Below, piece after piece: positions 20,541 through 29,199 of a DNA stretch of 40,237 nt (positions are counted from its first letter, which is position 1; every line of letters starts with the position of its first letter). Below the pieces are notes generated by a model. The model was not told where the DNA came from. It saw nothing but the letters and a program-made list of their open reading frames with translations, and made no database searches. The DNA is from an uncultured Candidatus Altimarinota bacterium (lineage in GTDB: Bacteria; Patescibacteriota; Gracilibacteria; BD1-5; UBA6164): NCBI GenBank assembly GCA_938015455.1, contig CALLPL010000025.1, positions 1-40,237 of the forward strand. Direction: 5' to 3'. The translations under genes were made by a program, and so were the position numbers.

Positions 20541-21857
20541 CTATGAAAATAAGCTTTTAAAAAATAGTAGGATACTTTGAAAAAATCATATTTTTTCTCG
20601 GCTGTCAGTATTATTTTGATTCTTGGTTTCTTTTTTAACTCCAGGATTACTATCCATTTGCTGTTCTACAAGAAAGCTCTCCTTATCTTTGATTCATACA
20701 AATAAAAATCTCTTTCCATCATTAGAGTAAGTTGGATTAGCATAGCTATCATATCAACTTAATTCCTTTCCATCTTTTACTATGATATCTACTCAATCCT
20801 TTTTTGCTAAGAAGGCAAAACTATCAGTAGTAGGGGAGTATGTTGGAAAACCAACACTATCATAAGATTTGATTTCTACTCAGTTTTCTACAAGAATATT
20901 GCTTCTTCATTCCTCCCTTGCGATATAAGATATTTTTGATCAATCATAAGAATAGACCATCTGGCTAATATCAGAATATAATTTTCATGCAATTCAGTCC
21001 TTTACGACAAACATCTTATTATTTTCTACTCATATATAAGAGAAACTTTTTGAATCAGGCGAATACAGTAATTCTCCAACAAATCTGTATTCTTTTCACT
21101 TTACTCAATCTTTTACGACAAACATTTTATCATTTTCTACTCATACATAAGAGAAGCTTTTTGAATCAGGCGAATACAGTAATTCTCCAATAAGTCTGCT
21201 GTATTCTTTTCACTTTACTCAATCTTTTACGATAAACGTTTTATCATTTTCTACTCATACATAAGAGAAGCTTTTTGAATCAGGCGAATACACAGGAGAA
21301 TGAGCTTGAGTATAACTAGATATTTCTTCTCAGTTTTTGACTATAGAAGATATTCTCTCTCTTGGTGTAATAACCGTCTCTCATTGATATACTATATCGT
21401 TTCCATCTGGAGAATACATGAGAGACCAGATATGGTCATACTCCTTTCCTTTTCTTCAGTTATGTACAGTAAAGGATTTATCATTTTTCTGAGCATGAAA
21501 CATAAAGTCTCAATTCACAGAAAATATAGGTGAATACACATGGCTAAAACCTGTAATCTCATCACCATCTTTTACAAGAATATTCTTTCACTCTTTCGTA
21601 GCTATAAATGCTAAAGATTTTCCATCAGGTGAGTAGCTCACATGTTTTCGGAGTATAGTATCATATACTTTACTTTCGATTCAATCCTTTACCATTACTG
21701 ATTTACCATTTTTTCATGCGTAAAAACTCGTACTAAGTCCATCAGGAGACTGATGTATGTCATGTATAGAAGAAAAAGGAGCTGATACATTTTCGGTTTC
21801 AGCACTCACTACATTAAGGCTCAATATTATGCTAAGAATTATGGCTATATTTTTCAT
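20541..21857 (-). CDS. Exported beta-propeller protein with PD40/TolB-like repeats
   Basis: 438 residues. Signal peptide MKNIAIILSIILSLNVVSA, then about eight to ten repeats of roughly 37-45 residues with the recurrent phrase YSPDGKSLAFIA or YSPDSKSFSYVG and ILVKDG / FVVKDGVKGKEY, the pattern of WD40-like PD40 propeller blades in TolB-type proteins. The protein probably folds as a propeller outside the membrane and binds a partner. Three consecutive blades are nearly identical at DNA level. The C-terminus is hydrophobic (IGFFQSILLFFKSLFS), perhaps a membrane tail. It lies between a membrane protein gene and the lipoprotein gene, all on one strand. Confidence 0.88.
21046..21295 (-). repeat. 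Three near-identical tandem blades in the propeller gene
   Basis: A unit of 111-114 bp (37-38 codons) recurs, marked by caggcgaatac at 21056, 21167 and 21281 on the plus strand. Copies differ at only a few positions, including TGA codons conserved as Gly. They indicate recent duplication of single blades, with variable linkers between them (YSRLIGELL, YRFVGELL). Confidence 0.85.
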
Positions 21858-21860
21858 GCT

Positions 21861-21905
21861 TTAAATGGTTGTATTATTTCTATTCTCAAAAAACTCTTTT
21901 GGTCT
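21861..21905 (-). pseudogene. Remnant of a YciI-like gene 3' end
   Basis: Reads RPKEFFENRNNTTI then TAA, matching the C-terminus RPKEFFENRNK of the YciI-like protein at 22614-22946; the DNA is about 90% identical over 28 bp. It sits just upstream of the propeller gene and suggests that a duplication breakpoint passed here. Confidence 0.5.
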
Positions 21906-21984
21906 AGTTTTGTGTTGTTTCGGACAATGACCACTCAGTTTTTACTAGGAAACTCTTATATTGTAAACTTTATTTCCTTAGTCT

Positions 21985-22605
21985 TTAGGGTAAGACTTTC
22001 TTTCTTTCTTGTACTATTCCTCCTGATAAAACCTTGTCTCATGATTCATCAACCTCATCTGGAAAAGGTTCTAATGCAATATTAGTTGATACCTGAAGAA
22101 TCTGTCTTGCCATAGAAATTGTAAGTACCAGGCCAGATAAAAATAATAGTCCTATAGTCGCATATTGAAAACTTAAGAAGGGAAGTATCATGTACATGAT
22201 TTCTGATTTCACCTTAATGAGTCAAAAATCAAAGAGGTATATGGAAAGTCATATAAGCAATATACCGTACAGCAGTAATAAGGAATTCGCGAGGATATTG
22301 ATATATTTGCTATACTCAGACATTTCTTTTCTATAAGACGTACTCAAAAGATTGTACAACTTTATTCAAACAAGAGCAGCTCCAAATATTTGGATGAGTA
22401 ATAATGGTATGAGGAATAATCATTGAAACATGAGGAAGAAAACCCATATTCAAACAATAATAATAGCAATTATTCACATCCCTGGAATACCTCAGCCTGT
22501 ATGAGAGCTAGTTTCAGCTACAAATGTTCCTACTGCAAGAAATACTAGTATAGCTGGCAGGTAGGTTAAAAGTAGCAGAAGGAGTATGGAAAATATTTTC
22601 TTCAT
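21985..22605 (-). CDS. Membrane protein, 206 aa
   Basis: No family recognised. Four to five hydrophobic stretches are visible: IFSILLLLLLTYLPAILVFLAV, IIAIIIVGIWVFFLMFQG with LFLIPLLLIQIFGAALVG, ILANSLLLLYGILLIGLSIYLF and ATIGLLFLSGLVLTISMA, and a polar C-terminus (EPFPDEVDESGDKVLSGG). It starts 8 bp after the YciI-like stop, so it belongs to the same transcription unit, and is followed by 127 bp holding a YciI remnant. Confidence 0.78.
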
Positions 22606-22613
22606 AGATAATC

Positions 22614-22946
22614 TTATTTGTTTCTATTCTCAAAAAATTCTTTAGGTCTATTGAACTGCCATGGATCTCGGGTATTGCACTTGTGGATCTGGATATCTTT
22701 CCAGACTCAGCCTGTTACGTAGGGCTCTTTTTCTAAATAAGCATTTAATTCGTCTTCATTTGCAAAGTCGTAAATGAGAATAGATCACTTCATAGCTCCG
22801 TCATCATCCCAGATAGCAGCCCCATACCACAGATTTCCAGACTGAAGGAGTTCTTCTCATAGGGCAATATGTGCGTCGCGAACGGCGAGTCTTCTAGTTA
22901 AGGCTTCACTATCTGTTCCATCGAGTCATATAACTGTAAATTGCAT
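22614..22946 (-). CDS. YciI-like protein
   Basis: 110 residues. YCII-related domain, a ferredoxin-like fold found in small, mostly uncharacterised enzymes. Seen: MQFTVIGLDGTDSEALTRR, the family pattern RRLAVRDAHIALGEELLQSGNLWYGAAIWDDDG with the conserved His, GSILIYDFANEDELNAYLEKEPYVTGGVW with the typical 'DPY...G..' ending, and a C-terminal extension (CNTRDPWQFNRPKEFFENRNK). Glycines of GLDG, GEE and TGG are partly TGA. It lies 10 bp after the NADAR gene. Confidence 0.88.
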
Positions 22947-22956
22947 GGTCTTTTTA

Positions 22957-23385
22957 TTAAATATATTCTTCTCGTATCTCTTCCCACATCTTTCACATAA
23001 TGTTTTCTCCCTTTCCATCATGTCAGATTCACCAGAGGGAATCTTCTGGAATATCTTTGAGGATATTCATGTTTCGAGATTTCTTGAGGGTTTCTTGTAC
23101 TTCTGTGTGCTGCTCTGCTTTTGCCTGCATGAGTTGCTTCATTATATCAAAGTTATTCTTGCTCCAGTCTTCGTATTGATATTTTTTTAATGTTTGTGAG
23201 ATATCTCGCGCTTGTTTTGGACTTGTTGCTGCGAGAATCATATCTTGGTGTTTCTTCTGTGGATAACGAAGGGTATGGTATGCATGCTCCAGAGTAGGGT
23301 AGAGTACTCAGCCCCATTCTAGTATATGTGCAGAGTAGGGATTGAGAGGGTAATACTCAGGATCATAAAATCTTACAATTTCCAT
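22957..23385 (-). CDS. NADAR family N-glycosidase (YbiA-like)
   Basis: 142 residues, normal family length. Known NADAR/YbiA proteins cleave N-glycosidic bonds in riboflavin intermediates, and some members remove ADP-ribose from guanine. Diagnostic parts: LYPTLEHAYHTLRYP near residues 27-45 (Glu and His of the active site) and DSLWGIGHDGKGENIMGKMWEEIRE at the C-terminus, which appears only when three TGA codons are read as Gly. It lies 2 bp after the 2H phosphoesterase gene and 10 bp before the YciI-like gene. Confidence 0.93.
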
Positions 23386-23387
23386 AA

Positions 23388-23984
23388 TTATCAGAGTTTC
23401 TTAGAATACAGTATCTCTCTTACAGAACCATAGTTTCACATATGTCAGATAACGAGGGTATCAAATATAGTTTCAGCAGGGAGGCTTATTTGGTCTATGT
23501 GGTCTTGGATATCAGTTTTTCACAGGGTGATATGTAGATCAGGCTTGTCTTTGAAATGTGCCTCATCCCAGAGTGGGAGCTGGTTTTTTTCGAAGAAGTT
23601 GTCTATTGCGTAGCTAGAGTGATCTCTCTTATCATTCTCAAACTGCTTTGTTATCCCACAAATAGTTTCTTGTAGTGCTTTGAGCTCAGGTGTTTTTTCT
23701 GTGTATATGCCAGTCCAACAATCAGTAGCGGATGTTTGCTTTGCATAATACTCGAGGACTTTTACTGAGAGTTTAGATATATTCAATACATCTATAGCTT
23801 CTTGTATTTTCTTGAACTTCTCTGCGCTGACATATTTTATAGCAAGAGTTGCGTGGGGAATAAATGCCCGAGAGTTTTCGTTGTACTTTGAATTTGTATC
23901 AAGTTTATTGAGTTTTAAACAGGTATCATACAATGCTTTTGATGGTATGAGACATATGTTGAGTGCGTATATTTTTTCTTTCAT
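23388..23984 (-). CDS. 2H phosphoesterase (2'-5' RNA ligase-like)
   Basis: 198 residues. The 2H superfamily is defined by two HxT/S motifs; both are here: IPHATLAI near residue 44 and DLHITLG near 152, about 110 residues apart as usual. Such enzymes open 2',3'- or 1'',2''-cyclic phosphates or 2'-5' linkages in RNA and nucleotides. The TGA after HITL is Gly, and the protein continues through VIGHMGNYGSVREILYSKKLG to TAA. It lies in a tight operon: Nudix gene 14 bp upstream, NADAR gene 2 bp downstream. Confidence 0.85.
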
Positions 23985-23998
23985 AATTTCTATTTAAC

Positions 23999-24430
23999 CT
24001 ACATAATTATTTCAGAAAGCTGAACTCAGTTCTCAATGTTCTTAATAACATCTTTGTTATAAAAAGTTATATCAGGATGATTAATAGAAAAGAAATCTAA
24101 TTCGGAGCATTTATCAGCTTCAAGATTCCTAATACTTCAACTATAGTTTTGGATTTCAAAGAATATATCGAAGTAGACCCTGCCTCATTTTTGTATTCTA
24201 TGCAAGACATGAGCGAGCTTTACGTCATCTTGAGTAAAATCAATATTAATCTCTTCTTTCATCTCTCTTTTAAGGGCCTCATAATATGTTTCTTCTCATT
24301 CTATATGTCCACTAGGAAACTGAAGTACCCCATCATTAAATCAACTATTTGCGCGTCTTTGAAACAGTATCTTTCACGAAACGTCTCTTAGGATTCCATA
24401 TACTGCAGAAAAATGTTCAGCTTGCCTCAT
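23999..24430 (-). CDS. Nudix hydrolase
   Basis: 143 residues. The Nudix box is complete apart from its last glycine: Gly41, then Glu47, Arg55-Glu56, Glu59-Glu60 (GHIEGEETYYEALKREMKEE followed by INI), so a divalent metal can be bound and a nucleoside diphosphate linked to another moiety X can be hydrolysed. The start FSAVYGILRDVSGKILFQRRA is the typical first sheet. Substrate unknown; the neighbouring NADAR and 2H genes make an ADP-ribose or nucleotide by-product plausible. The gene lies 2 bp after the degenerate Nudix gene. Confidence 0.92.
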
Positions 24431-24432
24431 AA

Positions 24433-24879
24433 TTATTGTTCTAAAAAATATTTACTTGCTATGAGAACATTTTCAGAGGAGAGCATATCTTGTTTTCATA
24501 GCTCTTCTATCTCACTTAGACTCTTCCACTCAGCCTCTCAGATATTATTTTCATCCTCAAGTTTTGCTTTGTAGTGGAAGAGAACTATTTCTTCAGTAAC
24601 TCCGTCTCGTTTTATCTCTCAGGAAATACAGAGTGGTTCTTTGTCACTGAGAGAAATATTTTTATGACCAAGAACTTCAGTTGCTTTATTTACAGCAGTT
24701 TCTCTGAGAGAGCTGCTATCATCAAGTCTCCCTCAGATAAACTGGTATTTTCCAGTAGAACTGGAAATATGAACAAGAATCTTCCCCTCAGGGCTTATAA
24801 TAACAGGTCATGAACAAAGGGTGATCTGAGAGTCTTGTCCACCGAGATTTTTACTGGGGAGTGAAAATATTTCTGCCAT
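24433..24879 (-). CDS. Nudix-fold protein with degenerate active site
   Basis: 148 residues. The first sheet (PVIISPEGKILVHISSSTGKYQFIGGRLDD) and total size match Nudix proteins, but the box has lost its metal ligands: the first Glu is Ser56, Arg-Glu is Asn64-Lys65 and Glu-Glu is Glu68-Val69 (ETAVNKATEVLG). It is probably not a standard hydrolase; a sensor or regulator role is possible, as for other degenerate Nudix domains. A VTEEIVLFHYKAKLEDENNIGEAEW segment follows, typical of the Nudix C-terminal part. It sits between the lipoprotein gene and the active Nudix gene, with 2 bp on each side. Confidence 0.75.
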
Positions 24880-24881
24880 AA

Positions 24882-25268
24882 TTATTTTTTAAGCTCTATT
24901 AACGCAAGATCCATCTGTTGCTCGTCAGTATAGTTTGCATAACTTTGCTCTGTGGCAGTGTCAAAGAGACTAAACACCTCCGCAGTTTCTAGACCTACAA
25001 TTTGAGTTATTTTCACTTTGAGGAAACAGTTTTTATCAGTCTCTGCGCTTCCTAGGAATTCAAGAGCAACATCAGGATTTTCGTTTGCCTCTAGAAGTTT
25101 TAATTTTGCTGCCTCAGAGCTAGATTCACAATCTTCAGCTTTCTCTACTATTGGTGATTCCTGTACAGTCTGAGACTTAGATGTGTCAGTTGCTTTTGGA
25201 GCTGAAGAGTTTCCTCCACAACTCACAAGAAGAAAACAAAGAGCGAGAATACTTATAATACTTTTCAT
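24882..25268 (-). CDS. Small lipoprotein, 128 aa
   Basis: Lipoprotein signal MKSIISILALCFLLVSC with the Cys at residue 17, followed by GGNSSAPK and a Ser/Thr-rich linker. The rest (CESSSEAAKLKLLEANENPDVALEFL to LDLALIELKK-like end) looks like a small helical domain. No family recognised. First gene of the operon leading to the Nudix, 2H, NADAR and YciI genes. It ends in a true TAA and uses no TGA codon. Confidence 0.8.
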   Translation of the reverse strand: MKSIISILALCFLLVSCGGNSSAPKATDTSKSQTVQESPIVEKAEDCESSSEAAKLKLLEANENPDVALEFLGSAETDKNCFLKVKITQIVGLETAEVFSLFDTATEQSYANYTDEQQMDLALIELKK

Positions 25269-25370
25269 AAGATAAAATTAATTAATAAACATTTTGCGTC
25301 TCAAGTCACTATGTTCCTTGGAGACGTAACTTTCCTTCCGATTCGTAAACTCATCGCAAGAGAAACTTAA

Positions 25371-25461
25371 TGGAGGAAGGGACGGGATTCGAACCCGCGG
25401 TACGCGCGAAGCGCACACACGCTTTCCAAGCGTGCGCTTTCAACCACTCAGCCACCCTTCC
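25371..25461 (-). tRNA. tRNA-Ser (GGA)
   Basis: 91 nt including an encoded CCA end. Acceptor stem ggaaggg/cccttcc, discriminator T, anticodon loop TTGGAAA in a 5 bp stem (cacgc/gcgtg) giving anticodon GGA for UCC/UCU, a long variable arm with a TTCG loop as expected for serine, and a T-arm with the usual GGTTCGAATCC. The 5' end lies a few bases after a T-run that ends a hairpin-rich tract. Confidence 0.96.
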
Positions 25462-25464
25462 AAA

Positions 25465-25524
25465 TAAAAAAAGCACACATAGCCACAGTTCTCTACTATT
25501 TAGAGAAATACAGGTATATATGCT
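25465..25524 (-). terminator. Long hairpin with U-run just upstream of tRNA-Ser
   Basis: Minus strand: agcatatatacc pairs with ggctatgtgtgct (with G-U pairs and a bulge), an inner ttctct/agagaa stem, then seven T. It has the form of a rho-independent terminator, yet it lies directly before the tRNA. It may end a separate short transcript, or be part of the tRNA leader. Confidence 0.5.
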
Positions 25525-25535
25525 TTTGGTTCTGC

Positions 25536-25735
25536 CCCCTACTTTCCCCCAAAGGGAGAAAGGACGAGCTGCAGAAAGGTACCACCGAAAGCTGTAGAAC
25601 GAAGATATTCGTTCACTACTCTATTTATTTTGATGACGAAGTATTACGACTCCGAGAGGTTCTAATATCCCTGTATGGTCTCCCCATAATAGGGGGAGAT
25701 CCCACAAAGTGGGAGAGGGGGTTCTTCCTCTAGCT
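25536..25735. repeat. Mosaic of palindromic repeats upstream of tRNA-Ser
   Basis: Four hairpins: a nested one at 25536-25580 (ttctgc...gcagaa around ctttctccc/gggggaaag), gaacgaa/ttcgttc at 25597-25614, ctcccc/ggggag at 25680-25697 and cccac/gtggg at about 25700-25713. Similar short G/C-rich palindromes are widespread mobile repeats in bacteria. No convincing gene lies in 25462-25801: the only open frame of note is discussed under rejected items. The tract may be transcribed from the promoter at 25772-25798. Confidence 0.6.
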
Positions 25736-25771
25736 TCCTCGTTGATAGCGAGGCATTGTGCTGATAAGAGT

Positions 25772-25798
25772 ATTATACGGGATTTAGTACAGATGCAA
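25772..25798 (-). promoter_or_regulatory. Probable sigma70-type promoter toward the hairpin tract and tRNA-Ser
   Basis: Minus strand: TTGCAT, 15 nt, TATAAT. The -10 box is perfect; the spacer is two bases short of the optimum. A transcript from here would run about 300 nt to the hairpin and T-run at 25465-25524. Confidence 0.45.
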
Positions 25799-25801
25799 GA
25801 T

Positions 25802-26440
25802 TTAGTCGAAAAATATTTTACGTGTACCAATAGTTATGAAGTTTTTTGCATGAATTTTTGAGGCATAGAGTTTTTTGAGAGACTTTTTAGAAGAAAATTT
25901 ATTCACGAGTATCGCATAAACTCAAATAAGAGGGAAGAATGAACACATGGTGAAGGTCATAAAAAATGACTTTAAAAAATCTTCTCCTCAGGCATATGCT
26001 ATAAGCGCTAAGACTGTAGATATTATATTTATAACTCAGAAGCATATACTCAATACACGGAAGATATTTTTTGATGCATGTTCTTGATAATCTTGAGTTA
26101 TATTCTTTATTGGCCCATAGTTATGATGATTGAGAAAATGAGGATCATATTTATAGGATTTCCACTTAGTGTTTAACTGCTGATATTTTTTTCTATTCAT
26201 ATATCACACTTGACTCAGTTTTATGTTTTTTCATGATAAGTGCCATGAGCTTGTTATGGCTAGAAACATGATTCATATAGCACTATACTGTACGGCTAAA
26301 GAAGCATCAATTATATAAAAAGAAATAGTAAGAGTTATTATCCATGTTAGGAATATTCATGCTAAAAAAAGTAAACATATAGCTGAGTTATATATTTTTT
26401 TACGGCTTTTCTGAATATGTTTTCGTACTCGTGTTTTCAT
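25802..26440 (-). CDS. MKTRVR-family membrane protein, copy 1
   Basis: 212 residues. Start MKTRVRKHIQKSRKKI, shared with the three genes upstream. Two pairs of membrane segments (AICLLFLAGIFLTWIITLTISF with LAVQYSAIGIMFLAITSSW, and VLSICFGVINIISTVLALIAY with MTFTMCSFFPLIGVYAIL) flank a polar loop containing HFLNHHNYGPIKN. The loop motif LNxHN-Y recurs in the other copies. Positive-inside residues put both ends and the central loop in the cytoplasm. No known family recognised. Last gene of a six-gene unit. Confidence 0.8.
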
Positions 26441-26442
26441 AA

Positions 26443-27078
26443 CTAGTCGTAGATATAAAGGGTATAGGGTAAAGCCTTTAAAACCCTATCGGTATTTTTG
26501 TTTTTATTTCTTATGTTTTTATAGAGGGCAACATGATTGTATTTTAGATCTATCTTTTTTGATACATAGCTAGATCGTATTTTTAAAAGAAAAATGAAGT
26601 GTGTAATTGTGATTGTTGTAAGTATCACGAAAAACGGAATTTTTACTCAAAGAAAATTTATACTAAAGATATAACTAAAAAAGAGAGTAAGTATATATGA
26701 TATTATTAAGATAAAGGATAATGTTGTTCTTTGGGCTCTTATTTTCCATAGTAAATTTCTTGTAACTTGTTTTTGAATTGATTTTGTATCAATATAATAG
26801 TTAGAATGTATAAGATTTTGAGTATCCATGTACTTATCTTTTTCTAACTTCTTTAAAGTATCATCGATATGAGTCAGATGGAATAACTCTCTAAAATATT
26901 TAAAGTAAAGAAATGTTGTTCAAAATATGAGAGCCCCTAAAAGCATAATATTACTGAAGATGAACTGTGATATTACATAAAAAATTCAGATGAACACTAA
27001 AACTGATATTATTTTCCATCAATTTTTATTTCTTATTGCGTCTATCGAATCAGAATATGTTCGTACTCGTGTTTTCAT
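26443..27078 (-). CDS. MKTRVR-family membrane protein, copy 2
   Basis: 211 residues, starting MKTRVRTYSDSIDAIRNK. Membrane pairs: IISVLVFIGIFYVISQFIF with NIMLLGALIFGTTFLYF, and LSFILIISYILTLFFSYIFS with IPFFVILTTITITHFIFLL. The central cytoplasmic loop carries NLIHSNYYIDTKSIQKQ, the divergent form of the family LNxHNY motif. It ends in TAG 2 bp before copy 1. The copies share overall plan and the N-terminus, but are strongly diverged elsewhere, so the duplications are old. Confidence 0.8.
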
Positions 27079-27081
27079 AAT

Positions 27082-27750
27082 CTAGTAGAAAGTAAAAGTA
27101 TCTTTATTCTGAATCTTTTTACTTTCTTTTTGATAAAAGAATATCTTGGTATGTATTTTTTTAAATAACAGCTGACAGTCCTCCTGAGTTATTTTAGTTT
27201 TGTGATAATTTCGAATTTCATCTAAGGTTTTACAAACTAAAGAGTATGTTATTATGCTTATAAGAAAAAGGAGAGTAGATCAAAAGAGCAGCTCGTTTGA
27301 AATAAATATTCATCATAAAAATACTACCCCCATAAATAATCCTACGAAATAAACACATAGATATTGTACTATTTTTAATATATAGTTATGTCGTAACTCC
27401 CAATTTAGATACTTTAGTCATTGTCTTTGTGCGTCTAGATTATTAAAGAACTTATTGTGATGATTAAGATTCTCTAGATTTATTTCAGAGTAAGACCTTC
27501 ATTTTCTAAACGTATATAAAAGAGCATATTTTTTATAGTAGACAATTACGAAAGGCATGATAATTAATACTCATATAAAAATGAATTTATACCGTGATAA
27601 AAGTACTACTCATATAAGAGTGGCAAGAATGGGCGCAAATAATAGAAATAAGAAGAAATAAGATACAGTAAATATTACAGACTCTGCTCAAGTTTTTACC
27701 TGTCTTTTCGCCTTTCTTTCAGCAGGATATGTTCGTACTCGTGTTTTCAT
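27082..27750 (-). CDS. MKTRVR-family membrane protein, copy 3
   Basis: 222 residues, starting MKTRVRTYPAERKAKRQ. Membrane pairs: VSYFFLFLLFAPILATLIGVVLL with FIFIGVLIIMPFVIVYY, and IVQYLCVYFVGLFMGVVFLGG with LLFGSTLLFLISIITYSLV. The loop motif is NLENLNHHNKFFNNLDAQRQGLKYL. It ends KDTFTFY with TAG, 3 bp before copy 2. A C-terminal tail of about 50 residues (CKTLDEIRNYHKTKITQEDC onward) is soluble and Lys-rich. Confidence 0.8.
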
Positions 27751-27753
27751 AGT

Positions 27754-28395
27754 TTAGTAGAAAAATAACTCATCTTTGATCCTTGTGAAGTTTTCCGGAT
27801 ATAGCTTGAGAGTATATATTTTTTCTTTATTTTGTTCTTTCATTCAAGATTTTTTCCACAAGTGTTTTATGAAGAGAAGCATTCAGAATATGACAAAAGA
27901 CCACCAAAAACCTTTCCAGAAAGCCATATTGATAAAGTACATAATTCATCAACAGAAAATTGATAAGCATAACAAAAAACACGCACTTTCCCAAAAAAGT
28001 TTAGTCCTTTGTTTTTGTTTCCAGAGACTATAACTATCTTTAATTATCCCACTCTCGAAGTAATTATGTTGATTTAAGAGATTTATATTATTGATTTTAT
28101 GTTTTTGCACTTTTGTAAGATAGAGGTCTTTATTTTTTATCTCTTTTATGGTGAATCAATGTATTTTGTTGAAGTATAAAAACATAGTTCAAAGAACAAT
28201 GAATACTACAAGCATGTATTTGTTAAGGTCGCTTAGATTGGACATATGAGACATTATTTCTGCAAATAAAGCCAGTCAGAATACAATAAGTCCAACTACT
28301 AGTATAGTATATAATCAGCTGCCTAATACTTGGTAAGATACATCCTGTTCCAAGGGATTACTCTTTTTGGAATATGTCCGTACTCGTGTTTTCAT
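27754..28395 (-). CDS. MKTRVR-family membrane protein, copy 4
   Basis: 213 residues, starting MKTRVRTYSKKSNPLEQDV. Membrane pairs: YTILVVGLIVFGLALFAEIM with YMLVVFIVLGTMFLYF, and ACFLLCLSIFCGGIMYFINMAF with FWWSFVIFGMLLFIKHLW. The loop motif is INNINLLNQHNYFESGIIKD. The end IKDELFFY resembles copy 3's TFTFY. It lies 3 bp from both neighbours (copy 3 and the 266-residue protein), which indicates one transcript. Confidence 0.8.
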
Positions 28396-28398
28396 AAG

Positions 28399-29199
28399 TT
28401 AGATTTTCCTGCCTGAAATAATATGCATGAAGTGCTCAAAACTTGCTTTATAGACGGGCAAGACTTCTTCAAGAGAGACCTTATTAATTCTCAGTCGTTC
28501 CTGAGAGAGCGAGATATGAGCGTTACTAATATTGGACTTTTGAAAGCTCTGAACTTCTTTGAGTTGCTCTTGTGTACTCTTGAGTGATTTATGGATTGCA
28601 AAGACGTTATAGACCAGGAAGAGGAGACTTCGGTAGACCTCTGGGTATTTATTTTTAATTTCACTTGGGAGATATTGTTTCTTGCATCTTTCTGCAAAGT
28701 CTTGCAGCTCTCATTTGAGATTTCTCTTTGAGTATAACTCTGAGAGGGAATTGATATCTATAAAGTCGTGACGAAGGAAGTAGGTTTTTTCGTTATTTTT
28801 TGTTACTTCGAGATCATTATGAAACTCTATAAGCATATTTTTTTCCTCAAACTCATCAAAACACTCAAAGATGTTTGAGAGAAGAAATATCATTTTCTTT
28901 TTCTTTTCAGCAGAACGAATATATTTTCGCTCGATATATATTTCTGAAAAAAATGATGGAAGATAATACAGCTTATACGAATACTTCATCCGTTGAAAGA
29001 GATATATTTCTCAAATTCATTCAAGTTTAATGATGAGCGTTTCATACTCTCCAAGTATTTTCTTTTTTTGAGAGTACTCGATTCATTCTTCTTTGAGATA
29101 ACTATGAATTCTTTTCATAACAGAACTAAGACTCTCTTTGTATTTTGGTGAGAGTCTTTGTAAGAGCGTAAAATAATATAAACTCGCTATATTTATCAT
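28399..29199 (-). CDS. Hypothetical helical protein, 266 aa
   Basis: No family recognised. Soluble, mostly helical, Lys/Glu-rich: MINIASLYYFTLLQRLSPKYK, ILGEYETLIIKLEGIGEIYLFQRM, YIRSAEKKKKMIFLLSNIFECF, EFHNDLEVTKNNEKTYFLRHD and a coiled-coil-like region (HKSLKSTQEQLKEVQSFQKS). The start overlaps the previous stop by 7 bp (ATG inside CTATGATAA), a sign of translational coupling with the 237-residue protein. Four TGA codons read as Gly. The four membrane paralogues follow directly. Confidence 0.78.

Noticed and set aside
20994-21295. Tandem repeats considered as a CRISPR array
   Set aside because: The repeats are in-frame beta-propeller blades inside a gene, with no spacer structure and no cas genes nearby.
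25465-25764. tmRNA, RNase P RNA or SRP RNA as identity of the hairpin tract before tRNA-Ser
   Set aside because: I found no tRNA-like ends or tag frame, no conserved RNase P core sequences and no GGAAG-AGC SRP motif.
25621-25830. Open frame on the minus strand (69 codons, TTG start) covering part of the palindromic tract upstream of tRNA-Ser
   Set aside because: It has no ATG, overlaps the 3' end of the membrane gene by 29 bp, and most of its coding potential is palindromic repeat. The end (ILEPLGVVILRHQNK) looks faintly protein-like, so it is noted but not called.
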